Of a DNA stretch of 64,000 nucleotides, positions 8,795 to 19,112 are shown one piece after another. Location of the stretch: assembly GCF_014596085.1 (NCBI RefSeq), contig NZ_JACCJY010000006.1, forward strand, positions 167,242 through 231,241. Reading direction: 5' to 3'. Origin of the DNA: Azospirillum tabaci (GTDB lineage: Bacteria; Pseudomonadota; Alphaproteobacteria; Azospirillales; Azospirillaceae). The position numbers were made by a program, and so were the translations under genes. Position 1 is the first letter of the stretch; each line of letters starts with the position of its first letter. The notes below the pieces were generated by a model. The model searched no databases. It was not told the DNA's origin and saw only the letters and a program-made list of their open reading frames with translations.

Positions 8795-9234
8795 ATGGCC
8801 GCTCCGGTTCCACTGCGCAGCGATTACGATGCCAAGGCAAGGGCGCGCCCCTGTCGCTGCCGCGCTGCACGAGCGAGGCGATGGCGTTGCACCTGGAGGA
8901 GATCGCCCGCGCCGTGGCGCCCGGCGCCCATGCCGTCGTGCTGCTCGATCAGGCCGGCTGGCACACCTCGGCCAAACTGCCGGTCCCCGGCAACATCACC
9001 CTGCTGCCGTTGCCGCCGAAGTCGCCCGAGCTGAACCCGGTGGAGAGCATCTGGCGGTACATGCGCGGTAACAGGCTCCCCAACCGGATCTTCGCCTCCT
9101 CCCAGGACATCATGGATCACTGCTGCTACGCCTGGAACGCCCTCCTCGAGCCACCCTGGACCATCATGTCCATCGGTCTGCGCGCGGACTGCGCGACTGG
9201 GCGCATCGGTCATGATCCGCGAGCCTTGGTATAA
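8795..9234 (+). pseudogene. IS630-family transposase, collapsed (internal deletion plus frameshifts)
   Basis: The ATG at 8795 opens with MAAPVPLRSDYDA, the usual N-terminus of IS630-type transposases. After about 13 codons the sequence jumps directly into the C-terminal half in another frame (from about 8834): HAVVLLDQAGWHT and LLPLPPKSPELNPVESIWRYMR contain the second catalytic Asp and the Glu of the DDE triad. The helix-turn-helix and first Asp (roughly 200 residues) are gone. Near the end, 11 bases at 9184-9194 interrupt what would otherwise read IGLRDWAHRS-stop, the expected family ending. The gene is therefore dead. The position next to other insertion-sequence scars marks this as an old integration zone. 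Confidence 0.8.
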
Positions 9235-9235
9235 T

Positions 9236-9267
9236 TCAGGGTGGAGGAGTTTCAGGGGAGCAGGTCA
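9236..9267. repeat. Orphan IS3-type element end
   Basis: These 32 bases match 55369-55400, the terminal segment beside the collapsed IS3 gene, with only about three mismatches. Here no transposase of that family is attached, so this is a solitary inverted-repeat remnant adjoining the IS630 scar. Confidence 0.6.
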
Positions 9268-9339
9268 GACGTTCGGTCAGGCCTGACGCGTTGCTGCCGA
9301 CAACGTCAACTCACTCCCATCGGTGTTGGTCCGAAACGC

Positions 9340-9371
9340 AAAAAGCCCGTCTCTTGCGAGACGGGCTTTTT
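9340..9371. terminator. Bidirectional intrinsic terminator-like hairpin
   Basis: A 14-bp perfect stem (AAAAAGCCCGTCTC paired with its complement) encloses the loop TTGC; the A-run on one side and T-run on the other let it work in both directions. It lies between the IS scars and the convergently reading GH3 gene. Confidence 0.8.
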
Positions 9372-9377
9372 GGTGAT

Positions 9378-9393
9378 GTTGGTTGCGGGGGCA
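9378..9393. repeat. 16-bp copy of the tRNA-fMet 3' end (possible old attachment site)
   Basis: The 16 bases are identical to 63816-63831, which cover the CCA end and acceptor strand of the initiator tRNA, in the same orientation. Such copies can be the far attachment site of a tRNA-integrating element. Here the copy is followed by its own small inverted repeat (GGTTGCG...CGCAACC), so an ordinary intergenic motif is the alternative. Confidence 0.4.
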
Positions 9394-9462
9394 CGCAACC
9401 GCCTTTGTTTGCTCCTCTCGGCCACTCACCTCCCTCTAAAACGGTGCAGGTAGTTGAGCACG

Positions 9463-10743
9463 CTACGGCAACGCCTCTGCGGAACTACGGTCCAGCCTTT
9501 CGCGGCTGGCCGCGAGCGTGGCGGGGTTGAGGTCACCGTGCTTCGCCGCGTCCATGGCACAGGTCATGGCCCGATAGAATTGCGCGCCGTCGAACGCGAT
9601 AAGCAACAGATCGACCCCGGCGTTGAGCGCCTCCTCCACCGCCCGGCACAGGCCGTATTGATAGACGGGCGCCATGACCAGATCGTCCGTGACGACCAAA
9701 CCGTCGTACCCCCAGTCCCGGCGGATCACCCCGTCCACCACACGTTGCGAATGGGACGCCGGGCGGTCGGGATCGACGGCGCTCAGGATCACATGGCCGA
9801 CCATCAGCAGCGCCTGCGGGTTGCCCGCCAGAACATGACGGAAAGGTCTCCAATCCGTGGATTCCAGCGTTTCACGGCTGTCCCCGATGGCGGCTCGGAA
9901 ATGGTGGATGTCCGTGCCGACGCGGCCCAGGCCGGGGAAGTGCTTGACGGTCGGCTGGACGCCGGTCTCGGCCAGCCCGTCGGCGTAGGCGGCGGCAACG
10001 TCCCCGACGACCGCCGGGTCCCCTGAGATCGCCCGCCGCGCGATAAGGCTGTTGAAATCCAGCGGGTCGGGCGCCCTATCGGTGCGGAGGTCGAGCACCG
10101 GTGCGAAGTTGATCGTGACGCCGAGCGACCGCAGGTCCCGGCCATGGTCGCGGCCCAAGGCGCGCGCGGCGGCGTGCCGCTCGTCAGGCGGCAGGCCGGC
10201 CAGCGCGGAGGGGGCCGGGCGGTTGGGAAGCCACGGCGACAGTTTCGACACGATCCCACCCTCCTGGTCGGCGGCCACCCGCAACGGGGGGAGCCCGACG
10301 TGCCGGCGGATGTCCTGCAACCGGCGGATCTCGTCGCGCAACTCCTCCGCCGTCCGCCCGGCCAGATTGCGCCGCGAGACGAAGATGCCGCCGATCAAGC
10401 CGCGCGCGGCGAGCCCTTCGACCTCCTCAACCCGTTCGTAACCGACCATGAAATGCCGGCCCAGTTCGGACACCACCGCCTCCGGAGCCGACAGGACGGA
10501 GGCCTTGCGCAACTGGAAAGCCCCCTCCGCCCCCAGCACCGCCAGGGGAACCGCGGCCCAGAGCGCCAGCATCGCCACCCGTCGCCTGACTCCGCGTCTC
10601 AGCACGATCAGCAGACCGCAAAGCCCGGCCACCGCGATGACCGGACCCGACCCGCCGCGCACCGCCATCAGGTAAGGGTCGTGGATGTTGGCCCCGGCGG
10701 CGACCAGCAGCAGGCCAAGGCACCAGCCGATCGCGCGGCTCAT
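9463..10743 (-). CDS. Glycoside hydrolase family 3 protein (NagZ-like) with N-terminal membrane segments
   Basis: A 426-residue protein. The first about 95 residues contain two to three hydrophobic helices (WCLGLLLVAAGANI, VAGLCGLLIVLRRG, VAMLALWAAVPLAVLG), so the enzyme should be membrane-anchored. The rest is a GH3 barrel related to beta-N-acetylhexosaminidase NagZ: VAADQEGGIVSKL, TINFAPVLDL, QPTVKHFPGLGRVGTDIHH (the KHFPG loop with the catalytic-dyad His region) and LVVTDDLVM (the nucleophile Asp strand). NagZ acts on muropeptides in peptidoglycan recycling. The start at 10743 overlaps the creD stop by 4 bases (ATGA), so the two are translationally coupled; a link between CreD and cell-wall turnover is suggested. 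Membrane anchoring is unusual for NagZ, which is cytosolic. Confidence 0.82.
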   Translation of the reverse strand: MSRAIGWCLGLLLVAAGANIHDPYLMAVRGGSGPVIAVAGLCGLLIVLRRGVRRRVAMLALWAAVPLAVLGAEGAFQLRKASVLSAPEAVVSELGRHFMVGYERVEEVEGLAARGLIGGIFVSRRNLAGRTAEELRDEIRRLQDIRRHVGLPPLRVAADQEGGIVSKLSPWLPNRPAPSALAGLPPDERHAAARALGRDHGRDLRSLGVTINFAPVLDLRTDRAPDPLDFNSLIARRAISGDPAVVGDVAAAYADGLAETGVQPTVKHFPGLGRVGTDIHHFRAAIGDSRETLESTDWRPFRHVLAGNPQALLMVGHVILSAVDPDRPASHSQRVVDGVIRRDWGYDGLVVTDDLVMAPVYQYGLCRAVEEALNAGVDLLLIAFDGAQFYRAMTCAMDAAKHGDLNPATLAASRERLDRSSAEALP

Positions 10744-12068
10744 CCTTCGCCCACCCGCCAGTCCACGCGCTGGGTCACCGCCATCACCGCGGACAGGACC
10801 AAGAACAGCGCGACCGACCCCACCAGCAGCGAATACGTCTCCAGACTGAGGAGCACATAGAGGAACCCGAACAGGCCGCCCAGCGCCGTAGCGAAGATTG
10901 CTGCCGGGACCATGCGCCGGGTGACCGCCGCGGTGTAGAGCGACGCCTGGGTCAGGACGAAGGCGGCACCGATCCAATAGCCGGCGGCATAGCCCAACGG
11001 TTCGGCGAAGGACACCAGCAGAAGGGGGAACAGCGTCACTGACACCCCCAGCAGTCCGTATTGGATCGTGTGGATGCGCGCCACCGACAGAAGTTCGATC
11101 AGCCCATAGACGGTGAAGGACAACACGACGAAGAGGATGCCGTACTTCGACGCGCGATGGATCATCCGGTAGGTGGGAACCGCCTCCAGCAGGTCGACAC
11201 CGACGGAGGGCCCGCGCATTTCCGTCGATGTCTCGGACAGCCGGGACGAGGTCCAGAGCGGCGGCTGGGCATAATCCACGCTTCGCCAGCGCGCCTCGAA
11301 CGCCGCGTCGGTGACGGTCGAGTCCGTCGGCAGCGCCGTGCCGACAAAGCTCGGCGTCGGCCAGGGCGCCGTGACGACCGCTTCGGCCTTCCGCCCTATC
11401 AGGACGTGCCGGAAGGAGCCGGTTCCGCGGAGCGTCACGGTCGCCTGGAACGGCGTCTTGCCGGCTGTGGCGGGAAGCACCCCCATTGGGGGCTTGGCCA
11501 CCAGAAGAGCGCCCCGGCATTCCTCGGCAAGGATGTCCAGTTCGCCGCAGTTGCGCCACGCAACCGCCGCCCCGTCCCAGGCCGCATGGTCGCCGGCCGT
11601 CATGCCGGCCAGATCCGACGCTTGCAGCAACAACAGGCTGTCCTTCCAGAGAATCGTGGCGCCCTTCCCGACCCGCGCCTCCACGTTGGATTGCGACGGC
11701 ATGGAAAAGGTCCCGGCCATCTCGACCGATGCCGTGTAGACAGTGGCGGAGAACAGGCCGCGCGCCTTCCGTTCGGGGACCAGTTCGACCTTCGTGGACA
11801 AGGTTTCGGGCGCGATCTTCAGATAGTGGCGTGAGAGTCCGCTGGCATCGACGTAGGGCACCACCAGGACCGGCGCCTGCACGGTCTGGTCCGGCCCCCA
11901 GCTTTTCATGAAGTCCGCCCGCAGGCCGCCCTGACGCGCTTCGCGATCCCCGATGATCGCCGAGATCGGCCACCCCGCTGCCAGCGTCGCCAGCAGAAGC
12001 AGGGCGATCTGACCGACCTTGAGGGAGCGGCGGTCAGGCGGCCGCGGCGGCGCGGCGGGGTTCGGCAT
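10740..12068 (-). CDS. creD: CreD-like inner-membrane protein
   Basis: A 442-residue protein of the CreD family. There is one N-terminal membrane helix (IALLLLATLAAGWPISAIIG), a large extracytoplasmic domain of about 250 residues, and a C-terminal block of about five helices (YGILFVVLSFTVYGLIELL to LFLVLSAVMAVTQRVDW) with the conserved stretch HTIQYGLLGVSVTLFPLLL. CreD is an output of the CreBC two-component system and is linked to envelope stress and colicin/beta-lactam phenotypes in enterobacteria. It is divergent from creB here, with 243 bases between. The start at 12068 was chosen because hydrophobic-protein sequence begins there. It is coupled to the GH3 gene downstream. Confidence 0.9.
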   Translation of the reverse strand: MPNPAAPPRPPDRRSLKVGQIALLLLATLAAGWPISAIIGDREARQGGLRADFMKSWGPDQTVQAPVLVVPYVDASGLSRHYLKIAPETLSTKVELVPERKARGLFSATVYTASVEMAGTFSMPSQSNVEARVGKGATILWKDSLLLLQASDLAGMTAGDHAAWDGAAVAWRNCGELDILAEECRGALLVAKPPMGVLPATAGKTPFQATVTLRGTGSFRHVLIGRKAEAVVTAPWPTPSFVGTALPTDSTVTDAAFEARWRSVDYAQPPLWTSSRLSETSTEMRGPSVGVDLLEAVPTYRMIHRASKYGILFVVLSFTVYGLIELLSVARIHTIQYGLLGVSVTLFPLLLVSFAEPLGYAAGYWIGAAFVLTQASLYTAAVTRRMVPAAIFATALGGLFGFLYVLLSLETYSLLVGSVALFLVLSAVMAVTQRVDWRVGEG

Positions 12069-12129
12069 CGGCGGTTCGGGTGGGGTGCTCAAGCGGACTC
12101 TCCTGGAAGCGGGGCCACGAAGCGGCAGT

Positions 12130-12157
12130 GGGCGATGGGCGGCGGGCGATGGGCGGC
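12130..12157. repeat. Two tandem copies of a 14-bp GC-rich unit in the creD-creB intergenic region
   Basis: Two identical GGGCGATGGGCGGC units stand between the divergent creD and creB starts. The enterobacterial CreB direct repeat (TTCAC-type) is not seen in this gap, so the tandem unit is the only repeated candidate element. Confidence 0.5.
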
Positions 12158-12311
12158 GGGCAGCAAGCAGCCGGCCCAGCCGGGTTGTGCCGTCACCATG
12201 ACGGGGCACCGTGCCGCGGCGATGACGCCGCCGTGCAACCAGCAAGGAAACTGTGTGCAGAACCCGTGCAGCTTTTCGGATAAGGTGGCGCCGCCCCTGC
12301 CCAAGACCGCC

Positions 12312-13004
12312 ATGCCCAAGATCCTGCTGATCGACGACGATCCCCACATCCGCGACATCGTCCGCTTCGCCCTGGCGCGGGAAGGATTCGCCGTCATGGA
12401 GGCGGGGGACGGCGCGCGCGGGCTCAATCTGGCGCGGGAGGACGCACCCGACCTCATCCTCCTGGACATCGCCATGCCGGAGATGGACGGCACGGAGGTC
12501 TGCCGCCGGCTGCGCCGCGACAGCCGGGTGCCGATCATCTTCCTGTCGTCGCGCGACGACGAGATCGACCGGATTCTGGGGCTGGAGCTCGGTGGCGACG
12601 ACTATGTCACCAAGCCTTTCTCCCCGCGTGAGCTGGTGGCGCGCGTCAAGGCGGTGCTGCGCCGCGCGCTCCCCTCGGAGCCACCGCCTTCCCCACCGCC
12701 GCCGCCGGAGCTTCGGCACAACCGCCTGCGGCTGGACCTGGACGGCGTTCGCGCCTTCTGGGACGAGGCGGAGGTGGTCCTGACGGCGACCGAGTTCGGC
12801 CTCCTGCGCACCCTGGCCGAACGTCCGGGCAAGGTGTTCAGCCGCGATGCCCTGATGGACGGCGCCTACGCCACCGAGCGCTACGTCGCCGACCGCACGG
12901 TGGACAGCCACATCCGGCGGGTCCGGGCCAAGTTCCTGGCTGTGGGCGGCGCCCCCGTCGAAACCGTGCACGGGCTGGGCTACAAGCTGTCGGATTGCCG
13001 ATGA
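12312..13004 (+). CDS. creB: CreB-like response regulator, OmpR family
   Basis: A 230-residue regulator. The receiver domain (1-115) has the acidic pocket LIDDDPH, the phospho-acceptor Asp in LILLDIAMPEMDG, and the switch Lys in YVTKPFSP. A Pro-rich linker (SEPPPSPPPPPE) leads to an OmpR winged helix (about 145-230) with VVLTATEFGLLRTLAERPGK and DSHIRRVRAKF. It overlaps the kinase gene by 4 bases (ATGA). The neighbourhood (kinase downstream, creD divergent) supports the CreBC assignment. The first 59 in-frame codons upstream are low-quality sequence, so the start at 12312 is preferred. Confidence 0.88.
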   Translation: MPKILLIDDDPHIRDIVRFALAREGFAVMEAGDGARGLNLAREDAPDLILLDIAMPEMDGTEVCRRLRRDSRVPIIFLSSRDDEIDRILGLELGGDDYVTKPFSPRELVARVKAVLRRALPSEPPPSPPPPPELRHNRLRLDLDGVRAFWDEAEVVLTATEFGLLRTLAERPGKVFSRDALMDGAYATERYVADRTVDSHIRRVRAKFLAVGGAPVETVHGLGYKLSDCR

Positions 13005-14635
13005 GACGGTTCCGGCCAACCTTGCCCCGGCCGACCTTGCACCGGCCCATAGGGCGCCTGTCCATCGGAACCGTGCTGCTGGTGATGACGCTCGCGGCCC
13101 TGACCCTGCCCTTGAGCGGTCTGTGGTTCCTGCGCCTTTACGAAAGCGCCCTGCTCCGCCAGACGGAATCGGAGCTGATCGCCCAGGCCGGCGTGGTCGC
13201 CGCCGTCTATCGCGATGCGTGGCGCCGCGCCGGGGGGCGGACGGAGGAACTGGGCCCGCCCGTCGATCCTCTCTGGACACACCCGCCGGGGTTCGACGCG
13301 CCCTGGACGCCCCGTTTCGCCGGGCTGGACCTGGCGGAGGACCCGATCCTGCCCGCCGCTCCCGATCCCGCCCCGGTCCAGAGCATGCCCGCCCCCGCTT
13401 CCCGGACGGCGGGGGCCTCGCTGGCCCCGATCCTGCGCGAGGCGCAACGCGTCACGCTCGCCGGCATGCGGGTCACCGATCCCCAGGGCATCGTCGTTGC
13501 CAGCACCGGAGAGGATCTTGGCCTGTCCCTGGCCGCGCAGGAGGAGGTCCGCCACGCCCTGGCGGGCAACGCGACCAGCGTGCTGCGCGAACGCAACAGC
13601 CGCCACAAGGCGCGGGCGGAGGGAAGCACCGCGCCCGAACGCAGCCGCTCGTTGCGCATTTTCACGGCCCATCCGGTGCTCGACGAGGGCCACGTGGTCG
13701 GGGTCGTGGTGCTGTCGCGCACGCCGCGCAGTTTGGCCGACACCCTGTACGGCAAGCGCTGGCACCTCGCCGGGTTGGCGGTGGTTCTGCTCGCGTCGGT
13801 GGGGATGCTGGCGCGTCTCGGGACCGTCGCCATCAGCCGCCCGCTGCGCGCCGTGACCGCGCTGGCGAAGCGCACGGCGGACGGCGAGCGCGGCGTGATG
13901 GCCCCCGTGCAGCGCCCAATCGTGCGCGAGGTGGCCGAGCTGTCGGACGCGCTGACCCGCATGGCCGCGACGCTGGAGCAGCGGGCGGACTACATCCGCG
14001 ACTTCGCCGCCCATGTGTCGCACGAGTTCAAGACCCCGCTCACCACCATCCGCGGCACGGTGGAGCTGTTGCGCGACCATCTGGACACGATGTCGGCGGA
14101 AGAGCGGGACCGCTTCCTGGCCAACATGGACGCCGAGGCCGAGCGGCTGTCGCGCCTCGTCCGCCGTCTCCTGGAACTGGCGCGGGCCGACGTGATGCGG
14201 GTGACCGAGGAGGTGGCGACCGACGCCGTGCCGGTCGCGGCCCGTCTTGCCGCCCGCCACGGCGCCATGGCCTCCCTTCCCCCGTCGCTTCCGGTCGCCA
14301 TGGGAGCGGAGGCGCTGGAAAGCGTCCTGGCGAACCTGATCGAGAACGCCCGCCGCCATGCCGGCCCGGATGCGCGCGTGGAGGTCGCGCTGGCGGCCGA
14401 CGGCGGCGGCGCGGTTCTGCGGGTCTCCGACGACGGGCCGGGCGTGTCGCCCGCCAACGCCGGCCGCATCTTCACACCCTTCTTCACGACCACAAGGCAG
14501 AGCGGCGGCACCGGTCTCGGCCTCGCCATCGCTCGCGGGATCGTCGAGGCGCATGGCGGGACCATCGCCCTGCTGGCCTCCGAGCGCGGCGCCCTGTTCG
14601 AGGTCAGGCTTGCCCGACCGGACAACGACGCCTGA
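13001..14635 (+). CDS. creC: CreC-like sensor histidine kinase
   Basis: A 544-residue membrane kinase. Helix 1 (about 25-47, IGTVLLVMTLAALTLPLSGLW) and helix 2 (about 255-275, HLAGLAVVLLASVGMLARLG) flank a periplasmic sensor of about 200 residues. Then come HAMP (ISRPLRAVTALAKRTADGE), the dimerisation helix with the phospho-accepting His in HVSHEFKTPLTTIRG, and the ATPase domain with N-box (ANLIENARRHA), G1 (VSDDGPGV) and G2 (GGTGLGLAIARGIV). The start at 13001 overlaps creB, so the pair is co-translated. Its gene ends 32 bases from the convergent sigma54 regulator. Confidence 0.9.
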   Translation: MRRFRPTLPRPTLHRPIGRLSIGTVLLVMTLAALTLPLSGLWFLRLYESALLRQTESELIAQAGVVAAVYRDAWRRAGGRTEELGPPVDPLWTHPPGFDAPWTPRFAGLDLAEDPILPAAPDPAPVQSMPAPASRTAGASLAPILREAQRVTLAGMRVTDPQGIVVASTGEDLGLSLAAQEEVRHALAGNATSVLRERNSRHKARAEGSTAPERSRSLRIFTAHPVLDEGHVVGVVVLSRTPRSLADTLYGKRWHLAGLAVVLLASVGMLARLGTVAISRPLRAVTALAKRTADGERGVMAPVQRPIVREVAELSDALTRMAATLEQRADYIRDFAAHVSHEFKTPLTTIRGTVELLRDHLDTMSAEERDRFLANMDAEAERLSRLVRRLLELARADVMRVTEEVATDAVPVAARLAARHGAMASLPPSLPVAMGAEALESVLANLIENARRHAGPDARVEVALAADGGGAVLRVSDDGPGVSPANAGRIFTPFFTTTRQSGGTGLGLAIARGIVEAHGGTIALLASERGALFEVRLARPDNDA

Positions 14636-14667
14636 ACCGCCAAGTTTGCCAAGGGTTCTGCCAAGGG

Positions 14668-16004
<1,337 letters not shown>

Positions 16005-16008
<4 letters not shown>

Positions 16009-17672
16009 AATGGAAACCTCAGGCGGACGCAGGTGGACCATCCCGGCCGTTCGGTCAGCGCGACCGAGCCGCCATGGGCGGCCATGATCTTGGCGACGAT
16101 GGCGAGCCCCAGCCCGGTGCCCCCCTGGCTGCGCGACACGAAGGGCTGGAACAGCGAAGTGCGGATCTCCTCCGGAACGCCGGGACCGTCGTCGCACACC
16201 TCGACCGTCACGCCGCCGGGGTCGCGCTCCGCGCACACCAGCGCACGACCGCCGGCCTCCCCGGCGTTGTCCAGCAGGTTCGCCAGGGCCTGCCGCAAGC
16301 GCGCGGGGTCGGCGCGCAACGTGAGGCCCGGCGGGATGTCGGCCGTCACGTCACCGCCGAGCGCTACGAGCGCATCCGCGAGATCGACCTCGGCCAGTTC
16401 CACCCGCCACGGCTTGGCGTAGTCGAGCAGGTCGCGCACCAGGGCATCCATGCGGGCGAGTTGGGTCCGAACCTCGCCGCGCGTCTCCGGCGGGGCGTCG
16501 GCCACAGCCATCGCGACGATGTTCATGGGGTTGCGCAGGTCGTGGGCCACGGTGGCGGCCAGCGCCCCCAGTTCCGCCAGCCGCTGGCGTTCGGCGAAGG
16601 AGCGGCGCCGGGCGAGGTCGTCACGGGCCTGCGCGACGAGGTCGGCCAGCACCCCAGCCACACGGCGCGGACCGGGCGGGGCATGGTCCAGTTCGACTGG
16701 ATCGAAGGCCGCCGGCGTGCCACCGTCGGCGAGCGAAAGTCGCTCGCGCAACAGCCGGTCCGCCGTGGCCGTCAGCGCGGCCTCGTCGCCCGCCTCCTGC
16801 AATTCCCGGCGCCAGCGGGCCAGATCGTCGGCGGTCACCTCGCCGCCGGGATAGACGATGCGGTCGGCCAGCCGGCGGAGCGGCCCGGCAATGCCAAGCC
16901 CCCCGAGCAACGCGACGGCGGTCCACAGGAACGGCGCGCCGGCCCGCTCCGCAGCGAATCCTGCGCTCAGGGCCGACACGAGAGCCGCCAGCGCGATCAG
17001 CAGCCCCCAGCACACCGCCCGCACGGCCCAGCGGTTCACCGCCATCAGCCGGTAACGCAGCACGGCGTAGGCCAGCACGACCAGATACAGGGGAAGCAGC
17101 AGCAAAGGCCAGGGGTAGGCGTCGACACCAAGCACCGGAAAGGCCAGCCCGCCGACCGACAGCAGGCCGAGGCCGGAGGACAGCAGCACCAGCGTCAATT
17201 GCCGGCGACGCACACCGCCGGCCCCGCGCCATTCGTCCAGCAACAGCCGGTGTCCCGCCGCCGCCAGCCCCACCGTGGCCGCGACCGCGGCCAGCCCGGC
17301 CCCTTCATACCGGAACAGAGTGCCCACTCCCGGCCACGGAACGAAGCGTCCGGCCCCACCGATCAGCGCAACGAGCGTGGCGGCGATCCCCGTCGCATAG
17401 GCCCAGCGCATTCCCGAACCGGCACGCCCCGTCAGGGTGGCGGCAACATGGACGAACACCGCGCCACCCAGCGGCGCCAGAGCCATCAGCGCCGCACCGA
17501 ACGGGCCGGGAAACAGCAATCCGACCGACCAGCCGCCAACCAGGAGCAGGAACGCCGCCAGCGGCCTGGTTCCGGCAAGCGCCCCTCCATGCCGCCACAG
17601 CAAGGCAGCCAGCCCGGCGCCCCCCAGCGCGCAAAGCCCCATGGCCGTAACCAGCGCCGCCGATGCCGTCAT
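16005..17672 (-). CDS. Multi-pass membrane sensor histidine kinase (PrsK-like)
   Basis: A 555-residue kinase. About eight hydrophobic helices fill the first 290 residues (MTASAALVTAMGLCALGGAG onward), resembling the 7TM-type sensor half of PrsK kinases. After a GAF-poor linker the transmitter has the phospho-His in LAATVAHDLRNPMNIVAMAV, N-box ANLLDNAGEAGG, G1 VCDDGPGVPEE and G2 GGTGLGLAIVAKIMAAHGG. The start at 17672 has a GGGGGTGG sequence before it and excludes a poorly conserved 26-codon extension. It is coupled with the sigma54 regulator downstream and probably phosphorylates it. The signal is unknown. Confidence 0.85.
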
Positions 17673-17845
17673 CTCGACCACCCCCCATCCGATACAGGTG
17701 TATCCAACGTTGACAGGGACCCTAGCGCATTTCGCAACCCCGGTTAACAACCGACGCGCTTCAAGCCCCGGAACCCGCGCATTCCTGCTTTGGCACGGCC
17801 TTTGCTATTCCCTGGTGGAAGCAGAATGAAACTGGGGGTTTACCG

Positions 17846-19111
17846 GTGTCCACAGACTCTCCGTCCAGCCCGCGGGCGGTGGCGATCATCGGCGGCGGCG
17901 GCTTCATTGGCCGGCATCTGCGCGCCGCCCTCGACGCCGCCGGCCATCGCGTGACCGCGCCCGGACGCGCGGATGTCGATCTGGTCCGCGACGATGCTGC
18001 CGCCCTCGCCGCCGCGCTGGCCGGGCAGGAGGTGGTCATCAACGCCGCCGGCCTGGTGCGAGGCCATGGCGGCAACAGCCTGGAGGCCGTCCACGCCGAC
18101 GGAACGGATCGGCTGATCCGCGCCTGCCGGGCGGCCGGAGTGCCGAGGCTGATCCACCTGTCGGCGCTGGGCGCGTCGCTGGATGGGCCGACTCTCTACC
18201 AGCGCACGAAGGGCCATGGCGAAGCTCTGCTGGCAAACAGCCAGGACCTGGATTGCTGCGTGTTGCGGCCCTCGGTCGTCGGCGGCCGCGGCGGGGCCAG
18301 CACGGCGCTGTTTTCCGCTCTGGCGGTCCTGCCGCTTCCGCCGCGCACCGGTCCGGGCTGGTGGACGGTTCAGCCCGTGCATGTGGACGATCTCGCCGCG
18401 CTGGTGGTCCGGCTGGTCTCCATGGACAGGCCCCTGCCCCGCCGCATCGACGTGGTGGGACCGGAGCCGATGACCACCGACGGCCTGACCATGACGCTGC
18501 GGACCTGGATGGGCCTGCCGCCGCGGCGCCATCTTCCGGTTCCCGAACCGCTGCTCGCCGCCGCCGCGGCCATCGGCGACCGGCTGCGTACCGGCCCGGT
18601 CAACCGCGAAACCCTCGCCATGCTGAAGGCCGGCAACACCGCCGACCCGGCGCCCTTCACCGCCATTCTCGGGCGGGCGCCCCTTGCCTTGCCGCAGGCG
18701 CTGGCCCGCCACCCGGCATCCGATGCCGACCGCCTGCACGCGCGCTTGTATTTCCTGCGCCCGGTGTTGCGCTGGAGCCTTGCCCTGTTGTGGATCGCCA
18801 CTGGCCTGCTGTCCTTCGGCCTTCATCCGCTGGAGGCCTCCCACCGCCTGCTCGCGTCGGTTGGGTTGCAGGGTCCGCTGGCCGACCTGGCCCTCTTCGG
18901 CGGTGCCGGCCTCGACCTGATCCTAGGGCTTCTCCTGCTCGCCCGCTGGCGCCCGGTGGCGGTTGGCGGCGCCATGCTCGCCAGCATGGCGGCTTTCACC
19001 ATCATCGCTGCCGGCCTGCCCTTGGACCACTGGACGCACCCCTTCGCCCCTCTGCTCAAGAACCTGCCCATCGCCGCGGCGACGCTGACGATGATGGCGA
19101 TGGAGACCTGA
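17846..19111 (+). CDS. SDR/NAD(P)-binding epimerase-like protein with C-terminal DoxX-like membrane domain
   Basis: A 421-residue fusion. Residues 10-280 form an atypical short-chain dehydrogenase/NmrA-like domain with the glycine motif IIGGGGFIGRHL, VINAAGLVRGHGG and a YQRTKGHGE active-site segment (Tyr-x-x-x-Lys). Residues about 300-420 hold four hydrophobic helices (WSLALLWIATGLLSFG to AATLTMMAM) of DoxX-like type. The GTG start is preceded by GGGGG. It heads a same-strand trio with DUF2269 and DUF4166 genes, a combination often seen together in proteobacteria. Function of the trio is not established; a membrane-associated redox or lipid role is possible. Confidence 0.8.
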   Translation: MSTDSPSSPRAVAIIGGGGFIGRHLRAALDAAGHRVTAPGRADVDLVRDDAAALAAALAGQEVVINAAGLVRGHGGNSLEAVHADGTDRLIRACRAAGVPRLIHLSALGASLDGPTLYQRTKGHGEALLANSQDLDCCVLRPSVVGGRGGASTALFSALAVLPLPPRTGPGWWTVQPVHVDDLAALVVRLVSMDRPLPRRIDVVGPEPMTTDGLTMTLRTWMGLPPRRHLPVPEPLLAAAAAIGDRLRTGPVNRETLAMLKAGNTADPAPFTAILGRAPLALPQALARHPASDADRLHARLYFLRPVLRWSLALLWIATGLLSFGLHPLEASHRLLASVGLQGPLADLALFGGAGLDLILGLLLLARWRPVAVGGAMLASMAAFTIIAAGLPLDHWTHPFAPLLKNLPIAAATLTMMAMET

Positions 19112-19112
19112 T

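Noticed and set aside
9241..9453. Short open frame over the terminator hairpin
   Set aside because: It reads through a perfect terminator stem and the tRNA-end repeat and has no protein-like features.
12069..12311. Search for an enterobacterial CreB box (TTCAC direct repeat)
   Set aside because: No such pair of repeats exists in the gap; only a GC-rich tandem unit is there.
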